Shown: one piece after another, positions 18,377 to 25,326 of the stretch
Numbering within the stretch: position 1 is the first letter of the stretch
Layout: every line of letters begins with the position of its first letter
Assembly: GCF_016653295.1 (NCBI RefSeq)
Contig: NZ_NHSF01000059.1
Location: 421,850-477,736 of the forward strand
Reading direction: 5' to 3'
Source: Halochromatium salexigens
GTDB lineage: Bacteria > Pseudomonadota > Gammaproteobacteria > Chromatiales > Chromatiaceae
Length of the DNA: 55,887 nt
Program-made: the position numbers and the translations under genes
The notes under the pieces: model-generated
What the model saw: only the letters and a program-made list of their open reading frames with translations
Told to the model about the DNA's origin: nothing
Databases searched by the model: none

Positions 18377-18618
18377 CAGCGCCCGCTGCGCTGCGCGTCG
18401 ATTTCGGCTGCAATATCCTCGTCGGTCAGTACCGCCGACTGGGGCAGGCTCTGCACATGGCGCATCAGCGCACGCCAGCTTTCGGTGCGCTCTTCAGGCT
18501 GGCGCGTTTGATCGACCACCAGCACTTCCAGCAAGGCGCCTTCGGGAAAAGGCATGCCTTCCAGCACAACACGGCTTGAAGCATCCATGCGGACGTAGGT
18601 CTTGTAGGCATTCATCAT
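18376..18618 (-). CDS. Antitoxin partner of the PIN toxin
   Basis: An 80-residue protein from the ATG at 18618 (MMNAYKTYVRMDASSRVVL). The N-terminal half looks like a beta-rich DNA-binding domain (VVLEGMPFPEGALLEVLVVD), and the C-terminal half is charged and helical, suited to wrap the toxin. The family is not recognised with confidence; its role is inferred from the upstream, overlapping position that antitoxins usually hold. A second ATG at 18615 is equally possible. It is divergent from leuA across about 190 bp. Confidence 0.75.
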   Translation of the reverse strand: MMNAYKTYVRMDASSRVVLEGMPFPEGALLEVLVVDQTRQPEERTESWRALMRHVQSLPQSAVLTDEDIAAEIDAQRSGR

Positions 18619-18806
18619 GATTCTTCGACATTGGCGCGGCACAGCTCAAGGGGCAAGTGTAGCCGATTCATCACACCATCACCCATCCTGCAACATCGGC
18701 AACAGCGAGCGACGAAGGTTAGAATCAACGCCCTTTCCCCTGGTCCAAACGCGATCGGCGGCGATCCCGCTCGCGCGAGCCCAACCCACTGCACCGAGAC
18801 CCACTC

Positions 18807-20357
18807 ATGAGCGACAAAGAACACCTGATCATCTTCGACACCACGCTGCGCGATGGTGAGCAGAGCCCGGGCGCGTCGATGACCCGTGACGAGAAGGTGC
18901 GCATCGCCACCGCCCTCGAGCGGCTGCGGGTCGACGTCATCGAGGCCGGCTTCCCGGCCGCCAGCACCGGTGACTTCGAGGCCGTGCAGGCGGTCGCGCG
19001 CGCGGTCAAAGACAGCACCGTCTGCGGGCTTGCGCGCGCGCTCGAGGGCGACATCGACCGCGCCGGCGAGGCGCTCAAGGACGCCAACGCTGGGCGCATC
19101 CACACCTTCATCGCCACCTCGCCGATCCACATGGAGAAGAAGCTCAAGATGAGCCCGGACCAGGTGGTCGAGCAGGCCGTGATCGCGGTCAAGCGCGCGC
19201 GCCAGCACTGCGATGATGTCGAGTTCTCGCCCGAGGACGCCGGCCGCTCCGAGATCGATTTCCTCTGTCGCATCCTCGAGGCCGTGATCGACGCCGGCGC
19301 CCGTACCCTCAACATCCCCGACACCGTCGGCTACGCGGTGCCGCATCAATTCGGCAGCCTCATCGCCCAGCTGCGCGAGCGCATCCCGAACGCCGACCAG
19401 GCCATCTTCTCGGTGCACTGCCACAACGACCTCGGCCTTGCGGTCGCCAACTCGCTCGCGGCGGTGGAGCACGGCGCGCGCCAGGTCGAATGCACCATCA
19501 ACGGCCTCGGCGAGCGTGCCGGCAACGCCGCGCTGGAGGAAGTCGTGATGACGGTGCGCACGCGCCAGGATTATTTCCCGTGCGACACCCGGCTCGACAC
19601 CACCCAGATCCTCAACTGCTCGCGCCTGGTCTCGGGCATCACCGGCTTCCCGGTGCAGCCGAACAAGGCCATCGTCGGTGCCAATGCCTTCGCCCATGAG
19701 TCGGGCATCCATCAGGATGGTGTGCTCAAGCATCGCGAGACCTACGAGATCATGCGCGCCCAGGATGTCGGCTGGCAGCAGAACCGCATGGTGCTCGGCA
19801 AGCACTCGGGTCGCAACGCCTTCCGCGCCCGGCTCGAGGAACTGGGCGTGCAGCTCGCCACCGTCGAGGAGCTGAACGAGGCCTTCCGCCGCTTCAAGGA
19901 TCTGGCCGACAAGAAGCACGAGATCTTCGATGAAGACCTGCAGGCGCTGGTCACCGATGCCACCCTCGGCAGCGCCAACGAGCGCGTCAAACTGGTCTCG
20001 ATGCGGGTCTGCTCCGAGACCGGCGAGACACCGCGCGCCGATCTGGTGCTGAGCGTCGATGGCGAGGAAGAGCCCGGCACCGCGATCGGTGGCGGCCCGG
20101 TCGATGCGACCTTCCGCGCCATCGAGTCGATCATCAACAGCGGCACCACGCTCAAGCTCTACTCGGTCAACGCCATCACCAGCGGCACCGATGCCCAGGG
20201 CGAGGTCACGGTGCGGCTCGAGCGCGGCGGTCATGTGGTCAATGGCGCGGGCGCCGATACCGACATCGTCATCGCCTCGGCCAAGGCCTATCTGAACGCG
20301 CTCAACAAGCTCAGCAGCGCCAGAGAACGCGCGCATCCGCAGACCGGTGATGTTTGA
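18807..20357 (+). CDS. leuA: 2-isopropylmalate synthase
   Basis: First step of leucine synthesis: condensation of acetyl-CoA with 2-oxoisovalerate. The DRE-TIM barrel start [15 protein letters not shown] and the metal-binding [14 protein letters not shown] are intact, and [14 protein letters not shown] is typical. The C-terminal 130 residues form the allosteric leucine-binding domain. Length is 516 residues. No leucine-codon leader peptide or attenuator was seen in the 190 bp upstream. The uracil-DNA glycosylase gene starts 4 bp after the stop. Confidence 0.97.
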   Translation: MSDKEHLIIFDTTLRDGEQSPGASMTRDEKVRIATALERLRVDVIEAGFPAASTGDFEAVQAVARAVKDSTVCGLARALEGDIDRAGEALKDANAGRIHTFIATSPIHMEKKLKMSPDQVVEQAVIAVKRARQHCDDVEFSPEDAGRSEIDFLCRILEAVIDAGARTLNIPDTVGYAVPHQFGSLIAQLRERIPNADQAIFSVHCHNDLGLAVANSLAAVEHGARQVECTINGLGERAGNAALEEVVMTVRTRQDYFPCDTRLDTTQILNCSRLVSGITGFPVQPNKAIVGANAFAHESGIHQDGVLKHRETYEIMRAQDVGWQQNRMVLGKHSGRNAFRARLEELGVQLATVEELNEAFRRFKDLADKKHEIFDEDLQALVTDATLGSANERVKLVSMRVCSETGETPRADLVLSVDGEEEPGTAIGGGPVDATFRAIESIINSGTTLKLYSVNAITSGTDAQGEVTVRLERGGHVVNGAGADTDIVIASAKAYLNALNKLSSARERAHPQTGDV

Positions 20358-20360
20358 GCC

Positions 20361-21284
20361 ATGGATGAAGCACGCCGCTTGCACTATCTGGCGGCCATGG
20401 GCATCGAGGTCTGGCAGCCGCGGGTCGCCGGCGAATCGGCCGCAGCGACAGTGCCGGCCCCTGAGCCGAAATCAGCGCTGGAACCCGCGCCGCTGCTGGC
20501 CGATCAGGATGCCGAACCGGCACCCCAGCCAGCACTGACAGCGCAGCCGACGACGGGCGCAACCGGTGCGCAAGCGGCGTTGCAAGCGATCGCGCGCGCC
20601 TCATTGGCTCGCAAAACCCAAGCAGCGGTGCCAGCGGCAACGTCCCATTCAGCACCAGCCGCCGCGGCCGCCGCTGCCACCGCTGCCACTGACGAACAGC
20701 GCCAGATCACCGGCATGGACTGGGACACCCTTGCGGCCTGCGTTGCCGAGTGCCGCCGCTGCCCCCTCTGCGAGACCCGGACCAAGACGGTGTTTGGGAC
20801 CGGAGATCGGCACGCCGAACTGCTGTTCGTCGGCGAAGGTCCAGGCCAGGACGAGGACCAGCAGGGCGAACCCTTCGTCGGTCGCGCCGGGCAGCTCCTC
20901 AACAAGATGCTCGCCGCCATTGGGCTCGCGCGCGAGCAGGTCTATATCGCCAACATCGTCAAATGCCGCCCACCGCGCAACCGCAACCCCGCGCCTGAGG
21001 AGGCCAGCGCCTGCCGCCCCTACCTCGAGCGCCAGATCGCGCTGCTCGAGCCCAAGCTCATCGTCAGCCTCGGCGCCGTCTCGGCCAACAACCTGCTCGG
21101 CAACAGCGAGGCGGTCGGGCGCATGCGCGGCAAGCACCATCATTATCAGCCCGGCGATGGCGCCGAACCGATCCCGCTGCTGGTCACCTATCATCCATCG
21201 TATTACCTGCGCAGCCCGGCCGAGAAGGCCAAGGGCTGGCAGGATTTGCAGCGGATCATCACCCTGTTGAGGGAACGGCGCTGA
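20361..21284 (+). CDS. Family 4 uracil-DNA glycosylase (Fe-S)
   Basis: Removes uracil from DNA at the start of base excision repair. Motif GEGPGQDEDQQGEPFVGRAG is the family 4 active-site segment and HPSYYLR is near the C-terminus. Four cysteines able to bind a 4Fe-4S cluster are visible: CRRCPLC (a CxxC pair), KCRPPRNRNP and ASACRPYL. Residues about 25-110 are an Ala/Pro/Thr-rich linker between a short conserved N-terminus (MDEARRLHYLAAMGIEVW) and the catalytic domain, so the 307 residues exceed the thermophilic enzymes (about 200). It is coupled to leuA by a 3-bp gap and followed by a terminator. Confidence 0.92.
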   Translation: MDEARRLHYLAAMGIEVWQPRVAGESAAATVPAPEPKSALEPAPLLADQDAEPAPQPALTAQPTTGATGAQAALQAIARASLARKTQAAVPAATSHSAPAAAAAAATAATDEQRQITGMDWDTLAACVAECRRCPLCETRTKTVFGTGDRHAELLFVGEGPGQDEDQQGEPFVGRAGQLLNKMLAAIGLAREQVYIANIVKCRPPRNRNPAPEEASACRPYLERQIALLEPKLIVSLGAVSANNLLGNSEAVGRMRGKHHHYQPGDGAEPIPLLVTYHPSYYLRSPAEKAKGWQDLQRIITLLRERR

Positions 21285-21307
21285 GAGCGGAGCATCGGAG
21301 CATCACC

Positions 21308-21344
21308 GCCGAGGTATCAAAGAACTGCCTCGGCATCAATTTTT
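21308..21344 (+). terminator. Intrinsic terminator after leuA-udg
   Basis: A perfect 7-bp stem, GCCGAGG (21308-21314) with CCTCGGC (21328-21334), encloses a 13-nt loop and is followed within 5 nt by a T run (21339-21344). It lies between the glycosylase gene and the toxin-antitoxin pair, and separates them transcriptionally. Confidence 0.75.
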
Positions 21345-21364
21345 ATGATGAGCACCAAGACAAC

Positions 21365-21574
21365 ATGAATACCATCGACCAGATCAGCCGCGAGTCAAGT
21401 CAACTCCCCCCTGAGGCCCAATTCGAGGTGCTTGACTTTGTCCGTTTTTTACAAGGCAAAATCAAACAACAACCCATCGTTGAAGAAGACGATGAGCTAA
21501 CGCGGCTACTGTCCAATCCGCTACAGGTCAAAGCGGCCCGCCCGCTCCATCGGGACGAAATCTATGACCGCTGA
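21365..21574 (+). CDS. DUF2281-type antitoxin
   Basis: A 69-residue protein whose N-terminal half (LPPEAQFEVLDFVRFLQGK) is the DUF2281 signature found in antitoxins next to PIN toxins. The C-terminal half is acidic then basic (EEDDELTRLL, PLHRDEIYDR), likely the toxin-binding tail. It overlaps the toxin gene by 11 bp. The region is clearly poorer in GC than its surroundings, which suggests acquisition by transfer. No strong ribosome binding site is visible. Confidence 0.85.
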   Translation: MNTIDQISRESSQLPPEAQFEVLDFVRFLQGKIKQQPIVEEDDELTRLLSNPLQVKAARPLHRDEIYDR

Positions 21575-21983
21575 GCGTAGCTTCGTCGACACAAATATCT
21601 GGTTCTACGCTTTCGTGTGCGGCGAATCTGAAGACGATCAGCGTAAAAACAAGATCGCCCAACACCTCGTCAAAAGTCGGCGTGAATTAAGCATTCAGGT
21701 GATCAATGAGCTCAGCGTAAACCTGATCCGCAAAGCAAAATATAACGAACCCGAACTTCAAAAATTGATTGAGAGCTTTTTCTACCATCACAGGGTTCAC
21801 GCATTAACTCGCCAAACTCTAACCTGCGCATCAACCATCCGCAGCCGATATGCCATCAGCTTTTGGGACAGCCTCATTGCTAGCACAGCACTGGAAAACG
21901 ATTGCGCGACGCTCTACTCCGAAGACATGCAAAATGGTCTCGTCATTGATCATTCACTGACAATCATCAATCCTTTCACATAA
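21564..21983 (+). CDS. PIN-domain toxin
   Basis: A 139-residue PIN nuclease: D9 in FVDTNIWFYAF, a conserved Glu in VINELSVNLIRKA, and the acidic residue in ISFWDSLIASTA followed by LYSEDMQNG. These are the four-acid active-site positions of PIN RNases. GC content is low: two sampled 60-bp lines gave 37% and 53%, against about 65-70% in neighbouring core genes. It pairs with the DUF2281 gene and lies 45 bp upstream of the methyltransferase gene, so the pair travels with the restriction block or marks its left edge. Confidence 0.9.
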   Translation: MTAERSFVDTNIWFYAFVCGESEDDQRKNKIAQHLVKSRRELSIQVINELSVNLIRKAKYNEPELQKLIESFFYHHRVHALTRQTLTCASTIRSRYAISFWDSLIASTALENDCATLYSEDMQNGLVIDHSLTIINPFT

Positions 21984-22028
21984 ACGAAACCAGTCGTCGA
22001 TTCTTCAAAAACGGAGCCGCAGCACAGG

Positions 22029-25000
22029 ATGTTCGACCACCTCACCGACCTGATTTTCTCACTCACGCCCGAGGATGGTTCCTCGATCGGCAACGGCGCG
22101 ATGCTGGCGCTGCTGCGCGAGCGCATGCCGGAGTTGACGGACGAGGACTATCAAGCCGCGCGCAACAGGCTGATCGAGGCCGACCGGCTCGGCCGAGGCC
22201 GAGGGCGAGGTGGGTCGATCTTCCGAATCATCGAGCGCGAGGCGAGCACGAATGACGCCGGGCGAGCGCCAGACCCAGCGCCTGCGTCAACGCCAGGACA
22301 AGCAGAAGGACAAGCGCCAGAAGCAAACCCGAAGCCAGCCTCACAGCAAGACCAACCCAGTGACGACTTCGGCTTGAGCCTCATCGAGGCGCCGACACCA
22401 AAACTGCGCAAGACGACCACGGGCGCAAAACCGGCCAAGCGCAAGCCGGACGCTCCCACACAGGTGCTCAGTTATCGCCACGGCGAGACCCGCGTCAACA
22501 ATCCCGAGGTTGGGATGGTACATGCCGGGACCGACCCGGACGGCGACAAGACCCGCTGGGCCTACGACCCGCACCTGGACCCGGCGCTGAACTTCGACAG
22601 CGCCCGAGCCAGCATCGAGCAACTGATCGACGACGCGCTCGCCTCCGATGATCCCGACCGGATGCGCGACGCCTTGCACGAGCTGAAGCGGCTGCAGGCG
22701 CCCTATTTGAACTGGACCGGCAAGGCCGAGCGGACATCGTTCGAGATCGACACCGTCTCGCTGCATGTCCATGAGCGGGTGGACCCGGCGACGATCCTGG
22801 CCAACGCGGCGAAGCGGCTGCAGGGCAAGGACGCGGACCATCAATGGCGCCAGCCGGATCTGTTCGCGGCACCGTTCGAGAACCTGCCACTGCGCCAGGC
22901 GCTGGACTTCTACCACCACGAAAAGGGCTGGTCGAATCGGCTGGTGGCCGGCGACTCGCTGCTGGTGATGAACTCGCTGCTGACCAAGGAAAGCCTGGGC
23001 GGCAAGGTGCAGATGATCTACATCGACCCGCCCTACGGCATCAAATACGGGTCGAACTTCCAGCCCTTCACCAATAAGCGCGACGTCAAGGACCGCTTGG
23101 ACGCCGACCTCACCCAAGAGCCCGAGATGATCAAGGCGTTTCGGGACACATGGGAGCTGGGCATCCACTCCTATCTCACCTATCTGCGCGATCGGCTGCT
23201 GCTGGCGCGGGAATTGTTGAGCGAGAGTGGGTCGGTGTTTGTGCAGATTGGCGATGAAAACTTCCACACCGTCAGGAATCTTTTGGATGAAGTCTTTGGC
23301 TCAGAGAACTTCGTGGCTCAAATTGCCTTTAAGGCCACCGACCCACTCGGGCAGAAGGGCTTGGCAAAGGTCTACGACCATATCTTATGGTATGGGAAGT
23401 CACTTGCTGAGCTGAAGTTTCGTCAGATCTATCGCCCCCGCGATGTTAGCGACGATCGGGAATACCGATTTATTGATCCAATAATTTGGGAAGAAACGCC
23501 GACCGACCGAAAGAGCCAGGATTTCCTTGATCGAGTCTATCGACGGAGAAATGCCACTTCTTCAGGGTTCACTCCTTCCTGCACTTTTGACTTGCCATTC
23601 CTGGGGATGATGTTCCCGCCTTCTGGCAATAAGAGTTGGTCAAGCAACTACGAGGGAATGACCCGTGTAATCAAAGGCAATCGCCTTTTCCAGCTTGGCA
23701 AGGACCCTTACTACAAGCAATATCAACGCGATTTTCCACTCTCCCAGTTTGATAACTGCTGGACTGACAAGCCTGCAGCGCAGGGCAAGAGATACGTCGT
23801 TGAAACGGCAGTGAAGTTCATCGAACGCTGCCTCCTCATGACCACCGACCCCGGCGACCTCGTCCTCGATCCCACCTGTGGCTCGGGCACCACGGCCTAT
23901 GTCGCCGAGAAATGGGGCCGGCGCTGGATCACCTGCGACACCTCGCGCGTGGCGATCACGTTGGCCAAGCAGCGGCTGATGACCGCTTCCTTCGACTATT
24001 ACGCACTGCGCTATCCCCAGGAAGGCCTGAAGGGCGGATTCGACTACGAGACGGTGCCGCACATCACGCTCAAGTCCATCGCCAACAACCCCGACATCGA
24101 CCGCATCCACGACGAGGAGCATCCGAAGATCGCCGCCGCGCTCGATGCCCTGAATGCCGCGCTGACCGCCAACCCACCCACACCCCTCAAGCCCACGCAG
24201 GGCGTGCGCAAGGGCAAGCCAGTCGACTTTGCCAAGGGCGAGACCCTGCACGAATGGGAGGTGCCCTTCGACTGGCCGGAGGATTGGCCCGAACCCACCC
24301 GCGCGCCCTTCGAGGCCTTCCACGCTGCGCGTCAGGCGATGCAGCGCCGGATGGATCAATCCATCGCCGACCATGCCGAGCAGGAGACGCTCTACGACAA
24401 ACCGCGCATCGACAAGACCAAGCTGCGCATCTGCGGTCCGTTCTCGGTCGAGGCGGTGCCAGCACCGACCGTGCGCTCACTGGATCAGCCCCTGCCGCCG
24501 CAAGCGGCCGACGCCAGCATCGCCCGCTCCGGCGAGACCTCGCGCCAGGCGCTCTGGCGCGACGAGCTGCTCAAGACCGGCGTGCGCGGCAAGGGCGGCG
24601 CCCTACTGCGCTTCGCCGAATTCGAGACCCTGCCTGGACTGAAAAACCTCCATGCCAGTGGCGCGCTGGCCGAGACCGGCGAGCGCATCGTCGTCAGCTT
24701 CGGCCCCGAGCACGCGGCGCTGGAGCAGCGGCAGGTGGAGCTGGCACTGACCGAGGCCGAGAGCCTGCGTCCGTCGCCGAAGTTCATCCTGTTCTGCGCC
24801 TTCACCTTCGACCCCGAGGCGGCGAAGGACATCGACGAGGTCAATTGGCCCGGCGTGACCCTGCTGAAGGCGCAGATGAACACCGACCTGCTGACCGAGG
24901 ATCTGAAGAAACAGCGCGCCTCGAACCAATCCTTCTGGCTGATGGGCCAGCCGGATGTCGAGCTGCGCCAGCGCCCGGATGGGCGGTGGGAGGTCGAGGT

Positions 25001-25322
25001 CAACGGCTTCGACTATTTCGACCCGCGCGCCGGTGATCTGGTCTCAGGCGGCAAGCAGCAGATCGCGATGTGGTCGCTCGATACCGACTACGACAATCGC
25101 TCGCTGATGCCGCATCAGGTCTTCTTCCCGCTGGCCGATGCCAAGGGCGGCTGGCATCGGCTGCGCAAGACGATCCGCGCCGAGCTGGACGAGGAGCTGC
25201 TGGCGCGCTTCCACGGCACCCGCTCGCTGCCGTTCGCGGCCGGCGAGCATCGGCGCATCGCGGTCAAGATCGTCGATGATCGCGGGATCGAATCGCTGAA
25301 GATCCTAGCGCTCGAGGACTGA
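22029..25322 (+). CDS. Type III-like site-specific DNA methyltransferase (Mod)
   Basis: A 1097-residue DNA amino-methyltransferase. DPPYG (residues 333-337, motif IV) precedes DPTCGSGTT (614-622, SAM-binding motif I), the beta-class order of Type III Mod proteins. Residues 1-70 look like a winged helix (DGSSIGNGAMLALLRE) and 75-145 a disordered linker. About 400 residues follow the SAM motif, more than in classical Mod (about 650 in total). Bases about 23225-23830 (residues about 400-600, between the motifs) have about 50% GC by hand count, against about 65-70% on both sides, so this presumed target-recognition region was probably exchanged. The restriction gene starts 4 bp after the stop. 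Confidence 0.92.
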   Translation: MFDHLTDLIFSLTPEDGSSIGNGAMLALLRERMPELTDEDYQAARNRLIEADRLGRGRGRGGSIFRIIEREASTNDAGRAPDPAPASTPGQAEGQAPEANPKPASQQDQPSDDFGLSLIEAPTPKLRKTTTGAKPAKRKPDAPTQVLSYRHGETRVNNPEVGMVHAGTDPDGDKTRWAYDPHLDPALNFDSARASIEQLIDDALASDDPDRMRDALHELKRLQAPYLNWTGKAERTSFEIDTVSLHVHERVDPATILANAAKRLQGKDADHQWRQPDLFAAPFENLPLRQALDFYHHEKGWSNRLVAGDSLLVMNSLLTKESLGGKVQMIYIDPPYGIKYGSNFQPFTNKRDVKDRLDADLTQEPEMIKAFRDTWELGIHSYLTYLRDRLLLARELLSESGSVFVQIGDENFHTVRNLLDEVFGSENFVAQIAFKATDPLGQKGLAKVYDHILWYGKSLAELKFRQIYRPRDVSDDREYRFIDPIIWEETPTDRKSQDFLDRVYRRRNATSSGFTPSCTFDLPFLGMMFPPSGNKSWSSNYEGMTRVIKGNRLFQLGKDPYYKQYQRDFPLSQFDNCWTDKPAAQGKRYVVETAVKFIERCLLMTTDPGDLVLDPTCGSGTTAYVAEKWGRRWITCDTSRVAITLAKQRLMTASFDYYALRYPQEGLKGGFDYETVPHITLKSIANNPDIDRIHDEEHPKIAAALDALNAALTANPPTPLKPTQGVRKGKPVDFAKGETLHEWEVPFDWPEDWPEPTRAPFEAFHAARQAMQRRMDQSIADHAEQETLYDKPRIDKTKLRICGPFSVEAVPAPTVRSLDQPLPPQAADASIARSGETSRQALWRDELLKTGVRGKGGALLRFAEFETLPGLKNLHASGALAETGERIVVSFGPEHAALEQRQVELALTEAESLRPSPKFILFCAFTFDPEAAKDIDEVNWPGVTLLKAQMNTDLLTEDLKKQRASNQSFWLMGQPDVELRQRPDGRWEVEVNGFDYFDPRAGDLVSGGKQQIAMWSLDTDYDNRSLMPHQVFFPLADAKGGWHRLRKTIRAELDEELLARFHGTRSLPFAAGEHRRIAVKIVDDRGIESLKILALED

Positions 25323-25326
25323 GCCA

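Noticed and set aside
18615-20384. A 589-residue open frame opposite leuA, and similar long antisense frames opposite hemL, rnfC, rodZ and recJ
   Set aside because: They arise from GC-rich codon usage on the other strand; compositions are Asp/Arg/Gly/His-rich without motifs, and the real genes opposite are certain.
22188-22212. Short GGCCGA direct repeat near the 5' end of mod as a phase-variation tract
   Set aside because: Only about two copies are present, too few for slipped-strand switching as in known phase-variable mod genes.
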